Source: Magicicada septendecula (taxonomy: Eukaryota > Arthropoda > Insecta > Hemiptera > Cicadidae). From it: DNA of 64,000 nucleotides. Positions 43,931 to 55,140 of this stretch are shown piece by piece. The stretch covers positions 381,691,910 through 381,755,909 of the forward strand of contig CM068372.1 in assembly GCA_034769895.1 (NCBI GenBank). Direction: 5' to 3'. Numbering within the stretch: the stretch's first letter is position 1; every line of letters begins with the position of its first letter. Both the position numbers and the translations under genes were made by a program. The notes below the pieces were generated by a model. It made no database searches, was not told where the DNA came from, and saw only the letters and a list, made by a program, of their open reading frames with translations.

Positions 43931-46900
43931 TGTAGCGTGACAGATGTATGCATAATATTGAATGGCAATTGATCATTAGAATAATGAAGTTATAATATTT
44001 AAATTTGGAAGAAAGCATTAAGTTTAATATAAATAAATTAATTCATAGCAACTGTGGAAAGAAATCATTATTATAAGGAAAATACAAGTTCAAGTAAAAG
44101 GAGTTACTAGTGATGAGTCATCCAAAACCAGTCTCATAACCAAAGGTTCTTAAGGTATAACCCAGGAAGGTAAAATAGTAAATAACAAAGCAGTACAGAA
44201 TATGACCAAACCCACAACGAGGGAGAATAAATAGAATAGAAACCCTAAAATAAGCCAAGATCAACCAATACAGGTTGTGTATTTCTGAAATAAAGAAGCA
44301 GATGGAGAAGATCCCAAGAAACCTGATGGCATCAAGAAGAAGATGGAGAAGATACCAGTCCTAGAAGGCAGGAGAAAAGAAGACTGATGAAAGAAGAAGA
44401 AGGCAGCATCCTGAAGAAGATGTCATGCTCTTATAAAAGACACCCAAATCCCTATATCCCCAAAATAAATATCTAAAAATAAAAGTATAACGAAATAAAA
44501 ACCACATGTATACAAATTTAAGAGAGAGAAGTGTATAAAGTAAAAGTTGCCTGTGAACTAAGATGAAACAATAATATAGTACCCATGGAACAAATCTCCA
44601 TTGAAAAAACGCTAACCAATTTATTATGTTAATAAGACTATACGACCATTTAGCATTAACATAATATATAAGTGCAAAGTGAACCAGTGATAGTTTTGGG
44701 TATTATAAAAAATGAACCTTGTGTTTCATTCTTGGCAATCACAAACATTGAATGCAATGAAATATGCATTTTTCAATGACTTGAAATGTGTACTGTGACA
44801 ATATGTTGTTCATAAGACATGAATCTGTTTAAAATAACATTTTGTTTTACATGAAAAAAGAAAAAACAGATGTCATAATACTTTTTGAACAATTCCTACT
44901 ATTTATTTATTAATGACAGGGTACAATTCCCCAAAGACAATGTATAAAAGACGGTATAAAAACTGTAGAATCCTACTTATAATAATAGTTAGAAATAAGA
45001 ATATAAATATAAGGTTTTTATGTATATAGTACAAAATGTTTAAAAATGTTTTAGATATAAGGCCATTTGTTTGGGTCTGATACAACTAACATCAGAACTA
45101 TAAAAATAGTTACCACTTGTAAATAGTAGAGAGTAATTAAGATGTTAGTAAAAAACTTTTTTTGTAAGCCATATTTCCATGTTTAGAAATAAGGATTTTG
45201 TTGCAAAATGTCTGACTTGAAGACAATTTATTTAAAAAAATATTCTTTATTTTGTTTAACTATTATTTGTATTGTAACCAATACTAATTGTTTTTGTGTA
45301 ATTTGAAAACATGTTTAATTTATAATACTATATGTAAAAGTCAGAGAGGGTATCACACATCATATATTGTTTGTAAAATATTTTGTAAGAAAAATTGTTA
45401 AAAAATCATAGGCCAAAAGAATGGAAACCAAACTTCATCAAAACAGAGAAATTACTCATTTAAAAGCAAATAAACAAAAGGGGTTTAGACAAAATAAACT
45501 TGAGATCAAGCCATGTAATTGCACATACCATCCAGAAAGATTTTAATAAATTATATTCAGAATTATAAATAAAAATGAAAATGACTAAACTCAGAAATTT
45601 AGACATGGGAGTCATATATTCCAGAATAATGTTTCAGAATACAACTAATTCAATTAATTACCAGAAAATAAGGGAATATGAACCTTTTAATACAATATAG
45701 GATTATTAATATTATATATAACTGATAAAATGGCTGAATTTATATAATGACAGGAAGTAAATTTTGATGTTTTGACTTTTCAGAGTATACCAAACTGAAA
45801 GTAAAATTACTATTTTTTGGACAGAAAACACTATAAAACGGCATTATTTAATCTGAAAATAAGCTGAATGAACTGAAAGATTAATTTAAATCACATCTAG
45901 TGAATAAAATTGACAAATAACCAAAGTTTAGGCATTCATATAGTGAAATAGTAAAGTGTACACAGGATGTGAAAATATTTTTGAACAATGTTAAGGATAA
46001 TATTATATAGGCTAAGAGTTTAATTGAAACTAGAGGAAACAGTTAGTTGATTATTGGTATTTGAACGGATAACATAAACGAGAGTTTTGTGACGATCTAA
46101 CCTATTTTACAACGTTAAAGATCAGTGGCGAACAGTACGTTACGGTAAAGTCGAGAGTGAATTATAAAATCTTTCCAGAACCTATACATTGTGACAAAAA
46201 CGATCAAGAAACACTAATTAACACTAAACAATACATTTCTACTCTGAAAAACATCACAAAACACCAGAAAACTGTATAATACCTTAACCAAATTAGTTTC
46301 GGAATTGGGAAAAGTGTTTTGACTTATAATTACACAGACATACTAAATACAACCCAGAATCACTACACCAGTCACTACACAACATTTAACAAGAGATTTG
46401 CAGACACAAGAACAGGAATATTGCCAGAAAATTCATTATTTGGAACACTGCAGGAACGAGCAACATTTTGATCAACTTGACGGCGGCCATTTGCTTTGAC
46501 GATCCCAGTGCCTCCTTCTTAGTTCAACTCAGCTGTTTGGTGAAAACAATTATTATATTTACAATTATTATTCAATGTCTGTGTTTATTAATAACTATTA
46601 ATTTGATTGTAACGTTATACTTTTTAAATATTAGCCCGATTTCTCTGACTTCGGTAATAACTGGCTGTTTAAAGAACCCTGTACGATTTTTATATAATAC
46701 TTTGTAATTTTTTTTCGATATCCTGAGAATCGATACTAATCGATAAGAGTCAATATTGCTATTAATTAATAAAACATTAATACTTTTCAATACTTAATAG
46801 TTCTTTATTTTTTCAATAATACTAATTACCAATAATATAATTCTAATTGATAATCTACAAGGACTTTACCACCCGTAAGTGAAGATAACCTAAAAAATAA

Positions 46901-47420
46901 AAAGGTAAACAAGTATCGATTGGTTTGAAGACAGTCTTATGAGTGGTGAGAGCTTATTTAAAATATACTAAAACTTTAATAAAAATTTTCAGAAGAGCAT
47001 TACACTGTTTAAAACTTCACAGCCCTATATTAATTAATTGATCCTAATTAATTAATTAATAAAATTAAAATTTTTTTTTTAATTATTTTTTTTATAAACA
47101 TAATTTTTTTTTAAATTTCCTTCAAAACAATAAATTTTGTTTTGAAACTTTCGGTGAAGTTGAACATATATATTTCTTCATCAACTTTACGCTGCTCGAC
47201 CGGTCTTGCTGCCATTGGGACTCGACCAGCTGGGAAACTTAAGGAAGTGTTTCAGGCCAGTAAGACGTCGAGAGCCACACCAATTACACACCAATTAAAC
47301 ACATTACAACTTATTATTTTATTACAAATTGGTTAGACCAAACAGTGGGGCTTGATTACATAGGAGTCTCACACTTCACAATCTCTTAACATCAACACCT
47401 TTATTATTTATATTATTACA
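43931..47420 (+). repeat. 3' LTR of element 2 (3.49 kb)
   Basis: Copy of 32509-35997 with single-base differences at a handful of places. Ends TATTATTACA, followed by ATAT (target duplication). Confidence 0.95.
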
Positions 47421-47424
47421 ATAT

Positions 47425-48260
47425 CAGTCAGACAGTAGACTGCGAATTTGTTAACGAATTTGTACACTTGGTTTCCGAGGTAAGCAGTAGACTGTATTAA
47501 GGGAAATAAAATAAGATTAGATGCTAAACGTTGAAACTGAAACAGAAATGTGGAAATATTAATTGCGTGGGGCAATCAAGAATTTAGTCCACTAGCGTAA
47601 AAAGAAGCAACATGTGGAAAGCAATTTTTCATTTATGAAAATTGTTTTATTTTTCTGAAAGTGCAATTGAAGATGTAATTTTTGTTGTAAAATCCCCGAG
47701 TTTATTTAAACCTTGTAGTGGCGTGGCGCGAGTATTTTTATGGCATTACTGAAAAATTCTTGTCAACATCCGATAACTATTCCCGCGCATGGAAAAGGAC
47801 TATACACCCAAAGGCCTCATATTCTTTTGGTCCATACGGTAGTCGTAATGTAGAAACGCCCAAAAAACGGTGGTCTCATTTTTAATTCAACTTGGTATAC
47901 ACTGTATTTGGAAATGAACAATTTACATTCACAATGTGTATATAAGGCTTGTGAAACCGGAAGAGGTGTGTACACCTGGTCCACCATGAAGGAGAAGATA
48001 AGCAGTTAGCGACACATATGGCGGTAAGCGTATAACGCACAGGCTGCTCACATTGAAAATGAAGAAACATAAATGAAGACGGTTTACCTTCGTCGTCAAT
48101 AAACTCTCAAGGCTGTCGTTACAGTCAATTGTGCGCTGAGTTCAGAACAACGCTTGGAAGTGTATATTTGTTAAACTGCATCTCTTGTATTATACGTCTA
48201 CGTACATATGCGGCGTTCCAAGTCGCATGGTACCTGAATGATTAGGAGACCCTTACTATC
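47425..48260. other. Unassigned spacer
   Basis: Mixed-composition DNA, no repeats named. The minus-strand frame at 47882-48070 has no recognisable domain. Confidence 0.5.
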
Positions 48261-48288
48261 CCACACACACACACACACACACACACAA
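48261..48288. repeat. (CA)n microsatellite
   Basis: About 13 CA units. Confidence 0.9.
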
Positions 48289-49370
48289 ACGCAGCTGGTC
48301 CGCACGCTTGGGGTGTCCACTACGTAACTGCAACTCTTATAATATGAATTTTTTAACAAACAAGCTTAGCATATTTGTATTCTCCACAAAATTTTAAAGA
48401 AAATTACACCAAACATGACCTGGGTGTGGTATATTTAAGATGTAGAACTAAGACTAATTTAATATTCATTTTGGCTTTAGAAATAAGTATTTTGCAGTAC
48501 TGTACTTAAATTTCAGTATGATATTTATATTGTAAATATAGTATGTAAATAGGTAATTGTATAAGTTATCATATCAATCAATGTTTTCTTTTTAATTGGG
48601 ATACATTTTTAATAAAATAATTTTTTTATGAATATTACATACAGAACACCATTGTTATTATTGAAAAAATACAAATTTTCATATTACCGACGTAATTTTG
48701 CTCCATGAATGTAAATTTTAAATACATTTTTGTTTATAATCGTCAAGATATCACCAACATATTTATTACTTTATAATAAAATCTTCATTAAGTACTCAAA
48801 TTCTGCGTTTGCTTCAGAAATCCCTAAAATACTTATATTTATCGCAATTATGTGTTGTTTGGGCTCAATTTTCTCAAACTTTCACGGAGATTACAAAAAT
48901 TATAGTTTAATTTAGATTATAGCTAAATTAAAAATTGTATAGTTTTGAATTGGACTGTATATTTATACCTGAACCGCCCGGGTCGTGTCTGGCCGGGCCG
49001 GTTGTGAATGCGCGTGCGAGAGTAAGGGTTTTCTAATCACTTAGTTGCCATTCGGTTTGGAACACCCTATAGTGATAGAGGTTTAATACCATAGGTTAGT
49101 TACGCGCGCTGAGATCACGTACTGTACTTTGGATGAACTGTCTTTGAACGAACGTAGTTCAACGTATTCTTCTATAAATATCAGAAACTACAAAAGAAAC
49201 CACTGACTGACTGAGATAAAAGTCAATCCGACTTTTTGTCAGGGGAATGCTTTTTCCATTTGTCTCTTCTTATTATTTAGTTAGCAATTCGGACATTGGT
49301 CTGTAGGAGTTCCCAACATCGATCTTCTCTCTGCTTTCCGTTTTATTTCCTCTTAGGAATTATAACTTAC
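48289..49370. other. Unassigned AT-rich spacer with a GC patch
   Basis: AT-rich DNA to about 48960, then a GC-rich patch (CCGCCCGGGTCGTGTCTGGC, 48976-49030). No gene recognised. Confidence 0.5.
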
Positions 49371-49374
49371 ATCA

Positions 49375-50100
49375 CCATCACCAACTTACATCACTTAATA
49401 ACTCATATAGGCTATTGGAGTCTCGGTCTTCCTCTTCCTCTTTTCCCTTCAATGTAACCTTCTATTGTTGTTTTTATGAAATTATCATGTCGCATAATAT
49501 GGCCAGTACGTTCAATGGTTCGCCTCACAATATTTTGCGAAAAACTTATTGTTTCTCTAACTCTAAGTCAGAATCTGGTCCATTACTAACCTTGTCGATT
49601 CATCTTACTTTCAGTAACTTCCTATAACACCACATTTCCAGTGCTTCAAGTCTTCTCCTTTCCTCCGTTCCAATTGTCCACGTATCACCTCCCATATAGC
49701 GTTATGCTCCATACGTACCTCTTTAGGAACTTCTTCCTTGGTTCCAGGGCTATTTCTTTAGAAGTCAGTAATTTTCATTTACTGTTAAGTGGAACTTTAG
49801 CCTGCCTGATCTTACTCAAGTTTTCTCTTTACTTTTTCCGTCTTCTGTGATTTTACTTCGTAAGCAGATGAACGCTCTAACTTCCTCTACCGTTTTCTCA
49901 TTCAGCAATACAATATGCTGCGCTGACCGTGTTTACTAAAGACCATCACTTTAGTTTTCTTTGTCACACAGATGCTTTTCGCTGGATCCAGATTTCAGAA
50001 CCATAGGATAAAACTGGCACAACAAACTAGGACCTTATAAAATCTTAGTCGAGCCTCTTTTATTCTTTTTCTTGACAGCATTCGACGAATTGTAATACAC
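49375..50100 (-). mobile_element. RTE-like LINE 3' end
   Basis: Minus-strand LINE end. At 49990-50055 it matches the copy at 19465-19520 (ACCTTATAAAATCTTAGTCG). At 49370-49385 it ends with GGTGATGGTGATG on the minus strand, the usual tail. The interior is much decayed, with no open frame longer than 75 codons in the right strand. Confidence 0.65.
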
Positions 50101-50555
50101 GTATCGACTGAAAGTTAGCTAACTTGTGGTCAGCATCATAAGTGATGTCACAGTAAAGGTAGCTGAAATCTGACACATGATATTATATCGTTTTTCAATT
50201 ACTTTTTCATCTGGCCTACGTATTATCTGTTGGAGTCTTTGCATTCTATTTTGCATATTCCATTGTTTACTGTATCATCTTTGTAGTGTGAGTTATTTAG
50301 TTTGTGTATATTATTTATGTTTATTTTGAAAGCTATTTTAATACACGTAATATTAAATAGTTTTTTACGTTTTGTCATCCTATTCTTTACGTATCTGAAT
50401 GTAGTCCTTTTTTTTTAGTATTATTATTTATGTATGATTCATTCTGATCATTTCGTAAATGTTTTGTATCTATTATATTTTATTTTCTATTTTATTTATA
50501 GACAGTACAGTATTTTGTACAGTAAAAATAATATAAGTAGTGTGTTAGGGTATTA
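50101..50555. other. Unassigned AT-rich spacer
   Basis: T-rich sequence; nothing nameable. Confidence 0.5.
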
Positions 50556-50559
50556 ATCT

Positions 50560-50785
50560 CCTCTTCAAGGATTAGGTTATATAAACCTGTTCCGGCACCC
50601 ATCTCATCCTCGGTCGACCCACGTCTCTTCTACCAGTGGCTTTATAGTTCAGTGCCGCTTTCGGCAATCGATCCTCTGTATGATCCCACCATTGTCTTCT
50701 GTAAATTGAAAGTATTTCATTTATGTCCTTTACTTCGAGCTCTGCTCAGATATCCTCATTACTTATTCTATCTTGACGGCCGATA
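50560..50785 (-). mobile_element. RTE-like LINE 3' fragment
   Basis: The minus strand matches 12330-12560: GATCGATTGCCGAAAGCGGC, ACTGAACTATAAAGCCACTG and GATGAGATGGGTG. It is 5' truncated and ends in a purine tail (CTTGAAGAGGAG). Confidence 0.75.
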
Positions 50786-50984
50786 GCAGGCCACGCCCTA
50801 AATCCAGCCCTCTCTATCGTCCCTGCGGCAGGAACTCTATTTGAAGCTCGGAACGCTGTATACGAGCGGGCGACGGGCATGCCCTTCGTCCCGCACAGAT
50901 CTCAAACTTGTATTCTATCTCGCAATGTATAACTAAAAGTATTTCTAAGAAACTGCATTTCAGCACTGTGAACGTTGGCGCTTT

Positions 50985-51135
50985 TCTTTTTCGTCATGAC
51001 CCACTCACTCCTCACTCGCATAAATCAATGTGGTATTGCAATTTTCATAAAATTTAATCCATGTGCTGTGTCTCGTTTTATTTCTAAGATTTGTATAAAA
51101 AATGTCTACCACAAATATTTTCAGAGTATTATGTT
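50985..51135 (-). repeat. Dispersed repeat, copy 2
   Basis: Reverse complement of the repeat at 11715-11865, with AAATATTTGTGGTAGACATT and CTTAGAAATAAAACGAGACA followed by CAGCACATGGATTAAATTTT. A 61-codon minus-strand frame (51005-51190) covers it; the peptide has no family that I recognise. Confidence 0.55.
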
Positions 51136-51262
51136 CTTTGTTATTCTGAGCCAACAGAAGATATACGTAATTGACCCACATGAAAAACAATCGTACCGAA
51201 TCTTTTGATGAAAAATGTATTTTTTCACGTTTGGTTCCCTGATATCAACCTGTTAGTCTGTT

Positions 51263-51296
51263 TGTCTGTCTGTCTATCTGTCTGCCTGTCTCTGTC

Positions 51297-51363
<67 letters not shown>
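51263..51363. repeat. (CT)n/(CTGT)n microsatellite
   Basis: A CTGT-rich start (51263-51300) passes into about 31 CT units. Confidence 0.95.
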
Positions 51364-51367
<4 letters not shown>

Positions 51368-51936
51368 TATTAAATAAAAATTCATTCACTTACCTTCCCT
51401 CCCTGTTATCCATGGTGATTATAATACATGCACAGAACAGCAATGTAACATTAAACTATTAATCACAGAATCACAGGCGTATGGAAGATAAGAGGCTGAC
51501 AGCAAGCAGTGAGAGCCTTGTAAAGAAACAGGTTTATTAGATGCAGTGGAAGAAGGGGTAGAGTCGTTCGTGACCGGTGAAACAACCAAAGTGATCGACG
51601 CTCAACCGTAAGGGGGTTGAACAGCAGAAGGGGCGAGTGTCGGGTTGGCGAAACGAGAAAAATAAGTAAACACGTTTAGCGGAGCACAAATGCAATTACA
51701 TTAGCGAAGGGTGTGGCTCTGTCCTGTTCTGTGTGTGTACTTTATTACGGCAAACCTATCTCTGCTGCTGTGTTTGATAAGTAAATGTGACGCCAGGCTA
51801 CTAATCGTGTGTGTGGCGTGCAACTTCATACGCTACCCCCAGGTCTGACTGTAGGTGGTACGTAATTTTGGTGAACAACAACGCAAATAAGCAAAGAGAC
51901 AAAATTCTGGAATGACCAACAGATTACTACTTTATT
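51364..51936. other. Non-repetitive spacer
   Basis: Moderately GC-balanced DNA (for example AGTGATCGACGCTCAACC and GGCGAGTGTCGGGTTGGCG). No frame or repeat recognised. It could be unique regulatory DNA; not supported further. Confidence 0.35.
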
Positions 51937-52247
51937 AAGTATACGAACGTGACATTGGACGTGACATTACTTATGATCACGGTGGAGATATAGAAAATAA
52001 GTATACGAACGTGACATTGGACGTGACATCACTTATGATCAAGGTGGAGATATAGAAAATAAGTATACGAACGTGACATTGGACGTGACATCACTTATGA
52101 TCACGGTGGAGATATAGAAAATAAGTATACGAACGTGACATTGGACGTGACATCACTTATGATCAAGGTGGAGATATAGAAAATAAGTATACGAACGTGA
52201 CATTGGACGTGACATTACTTATGATCAAGGTGGAGATATAGAAAATA
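51937..52247. repeat. Tandem array, 62-bp unit, five copies
   Basis: Units read AAGTATACGAACGTGACATT, then GGACGTGACATNACTTATGA, then TCANGGTGGAGATATAGAAAAT. The copies are almost identical; variation is at two sites (ATTACTT/ATCACTT and CACGG/CAAGG), with the first four alternating CACGG and CAAGG. Confidence 0.95.
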
Positions 52248-52289
52248 AAGTGACGAATTTCACAAGAATGTGTCGAACGATTTGGAGAA

Positions 52290-52700
52290 CGTTGCGGAAT
52301 AAATGTAGAAAAGAAACCCAAATGAAATTTTATAAAACAATGACAATACCTACACTACTGTATGGTTCTGAAACTTTAAGAAAAAGATAAACAGAAGATA
52401 CACAAATGAAATTTCCGAGATCAGTTTAAAGGTGTAATAGACGAGATGGTATAAGAAATGGGGAGATAAGAAGGGGTTTAAATATTTTTTCAGTTAATTA
52501 AAGTATTAAGGAATACAGAAGAAAATGGATTCAACACAGAAAGAATCGAACAAAGTTGAAAACCGAAGATGGCGAAAGCTTACAACCCCGAGGCAGAAGA
52601 AAAGTTGGTAGGCCTGAGAAAAGGTGGACTGTGGAATAGGAACAGGCCGCTGAAGCCTAAAACCGTTAAGAAGATGATGATGATGATGATGATGAAGTTT
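52290..52700 (+). mobile_element. RTE-like LINE 3' fragment
   Basis: The plus strand encodes MTIPTLLYGSET (ACTACTGTATGGTTCTGAAAC at 52355) and ends with the basic tail RGRRKVGRPEKRWTVE, followed by AAGATGATGATGATGATGATGAAG at 52671-52697. The intermediate part is frameshifted. It is the copy with the clearest GAT tail. 5' truncated. Confidence 0.75.
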
Positions 52701-53039
52701 GATCAAAAAGTTCCTGCAATTTTGCGATTTCCACTGCTACAAGTGTCCGATTTAAAAACTGTTTTTATGTAACGTTGATACACATTCTAATGACAATCGT
52801 CTAAACTGATGCCCTATTTGATACATTGTTTAGATTTCACAGCTAATTCAGTAAGTCGTCATCCTTAGGTGTATTCAGATATTATATTTTTTTCTTTGTC
52901 ATTCTACAATGCAACATTGAAGAACATTGATTAAATTTTGTGTAAACTGTGAGATAAACTACTCTGTCCTGATAAACGTGTTAAGAAAGCTTAAGCCGAG
53001 ACTGCTGTGCGTGAACAAGCGGTTTACTAGCTTCAAAGG

Positions 53040-53525
53040 CTGGCGTAAATAAGTTGACGAGGGCAGTGTAAGTGTCGATGAATGGGGGCAGTATAAGTGG
53101 TGCTGAATGGGGGCAGTATAAGTGTCGATGAACATTATGTTTTTCTGTTCCACAAATTTCATCGCTAGGCGCAGTGGTAAATAAAGAGACACTATTCGGA
53201 CATTTTACGCCATTTTTATGAAGCTATTCGTATAAAACGGCCAGATTTACGGAAGAATTATTCATGAAAATTGCAGCCTCATAATGCGTCTGGACACACG
53301 TCGTTGCTTGTGAAGAATGTTGTCAGACTAGGCAAAATAAACGTCATAATGATGACACGGCAACTGCCGTATTCACCAGATGTGTCCCAACGCGATCTTT
53401 CCTCCTTCCAATTGTGATAATTTCCACGAAAGGACAACGTTTCGCGACCGTTGAAGACGTAACACGAAAATCGCTAAGCGAGCTCAAGTCTGTCGCTAAG
53501 CGAGGCAGTTTTTAAGTGTCGATGA
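53040..53525 (+). pseudogene. Mariner-like transposase remnant, copy 3 (inverted)
   Basis: The plus strand encodes LPYSPDVSQRD (the YSPD motif of the last catalytic Asp in mariner), a frameshifted FLLPIVIISTKGQRF, then ATVEDVTRKSLSELKSV. It is preceded by a tandem array (GTGTCGATGAATGGGGGCAG) and a region matching 27191-27414 in reverse. The 5' part of the gene is missing. The family is mariner (IS630/Tc1/mariner group); pairing with copies 1 and 2 shows a repeat family of some hundred bp. Confidence 0.7.
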
Positions 53526-53590
53526 ATAAAGACATATAATTTTTAAAATAAACAAGAACTACGTGAACTTATTGATCAAACCTCGTACAT
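53526..53590. other. Short AT-rich spacer
   Basis: No feature named. Confidence 0.5.
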
Positions 53591-53690
53591 TGTTTCCAGC
53601 ACCTGGCGTCGCCGTCAATAAATACAACAATCACAACGTTTCGACCACAAACAACCTGCGGCCGTCTTGACGTGAAATAATAAAATTAAA
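53590..53690 (-). ncRNA. Hammerhead-like repeat tail
   Basis: The minus strand has GTCAAGA (core-like; CTGAAGA expected), then a 7-bp stem GGCCGCA with TGTGGTC (two G-T pairs), then GAAACGTT at 53642-53635. The order is again core, stem II, GAAAC, GTT, as in the copies at 19679 and 22455. The core has lost its CTG. Followed on the minus strand by GTGATTGTTGTATTTATTGA. Confidence 0.4.
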
Positions 53691-54055
53691 TTGTAGAACA
53701 AAGCAGTGACGTAACTAGGGGCTACTCCAGAAGGGAAGTGCACGAGACTATCTTGAAGGTTGGACTAGCAGTACGCAGGAAAATTTCAGGATTCTTCCCG
53801 TATAATTTTAGAAATACATTTCATAAATTCTTTGCGGCTCGAAGTTTTTCAATAAACCATCAAGAATTATAAGGGTTGAAAAACTATGGAACAAAGCTCA
53901 TTTAAAAATAATCTATCTTGATTAATTGTTATTCAGGTTAAAGGTAATAAATTTCGTGTCATTACCAATTACTTATTTGTGTTCTTAATAGTTCTTGTTA
54001 AAATGAGCCTTTTCGATGATCTTTTGAATAAATCCACGATTATATTCGCGCTTTA
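53691..54055. other. Unassigned spacer
   Basis: No gene or nameable repeat seen. Confidence 0.5.
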
Positions 54056-54059
54056 ATTT

Positions 54060-54470
54060 AAAATATTGTCCAAAAATGGATCATGTCTTGTTCTATCGTT
54101 TCGTATACATCCGTATCCGTATACGTATCTCAAGACATCTGTACAGCTTGTACATGACTTGTATATTTTTTTCGATGTTTCGGAACCGTATAAAAGAGTG
54201 GTAACTGCCATAACCCGATAGAAGTTCATTTAAGTTTCGTTTCTTGTTTTTCTACCTAAAGTTCTTTTAATTGTACCACAAATCGCCTGATATATGTTTA
54301 TCTTTCTCTCGACGTCCTCGTCAAATTGATATGTAATATCACATCCTAGGTATGTGAAAAGTGGAATATTTGCTCCAGCACTTTATCATTGATTGTAAAT
54401 TTTGATCTTGTGGTATTTTCGCCTTTGAAAGTCATTACTTTTTCTTCCCTACTGTAATCTAAAATAATGT
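54060..54470 (-). mobile_element. RTE-like LINE RT fragment
   Basis: The minus strand encodes VMTFKGENTTRSKFTINDKV, then a YLGCDITYQFDEDVE-like stretch and IRRFVVQLKEL, then LYGSE-like sequence (GTAACCACTCTTTTATACGG region), all in shifting frames. This is the palm-to-C-terminal part of an RT, heavily decayed. It lacks the tail, so it may have lost its 3' end. Confidence 0.65.
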
Positions 54471-55070
54471 CAAAAAAGTCTGTTTGTCTGAGCGTTTTAA
54501 TCGTCTTGTGTAGCTTACGTCATCCAGCAGCTTTCTTGCCAGCTCGTTGGAGTGCGTTGTTTGTCTACTCGTGTATCTAGCGTAGTATTGTTTGATTTTT
54601 TTCTCATACAGAAGGCATCTTGTGGTCCTTCTGTATGACCTATATAATCTGGCACGTATCACTGTCCTGAGTAACATGTTCTGGCAGCGCTGGACGATCT
54701 CTGTTTTTTCAGATACTCGTTATCCCCCATAAACGGTTAAGCCTAGAGTGAGATCTTTACCGTGTATAAATAAAATTATCACTGAACGGGCTACTTATCA
54801 AGTGCAAACTATGATCTATAACGCTGCGTTTATTATGGAATGAAAATCAAAATTGTTACAGTTATTGTCATTACCACCATCCCTGACGCTAAAACTCATT
54901 GCTGAGGCTCGGCATCTACGGAAAGCTTCTCCAGTTCCTCAGTACAAATAGTTTGGTATCGTTGCTCATATCGCAGCTTTGGCCTTTCAAAGTCATTTCT
55001 TTTAAATCGAACTTCAAAAATAAAACGCGACACGTTATTAAAAATCAACAATTGAATTTTTTGCAATTAT
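54471..55070. other. Unassigned spacer
   Basis: Mixed composition. Minus-strand frame 54459-54677 has no recognisable domain; possibly more LINE debris. Confidence 0.4.
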
Positions 55071-55140
55071 TTATTTATTATCAAAATACCCTTATACCAT
55101 ATTGGTGTCGGGTTACATCAATATATGATAGGTACGTCAA

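Larger units (their letters stand above)
32509..47420 (+). mobile_element. Long-LTR gypsy-type retrotransposon, 14.9 kb (element 2)
   Basis: LTRs of about 3.49 kb (32509-35997 and 43931-47420) begin TGTAGCGTGACAG and end TATTACA. ATAT flanks both sides (32505-32508; 47421-47424), a target duplication of 4 bp. The internal region carries a primer-binding-like site, gag, pol, a long AT-rich 3' untranslated region and a polypurine tract. The two LTRs differ at fewer than about a dozen positions by eye, so insertion is recent relative to most other copies here. The element looks almost whole, with about one break in the coding part. Family Ty3/gypsy, based on RT-RNase H-integrase order. It is related to element 1, the solo LTR at 12699 and the element at the right edge. 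Confidence 0.95.
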
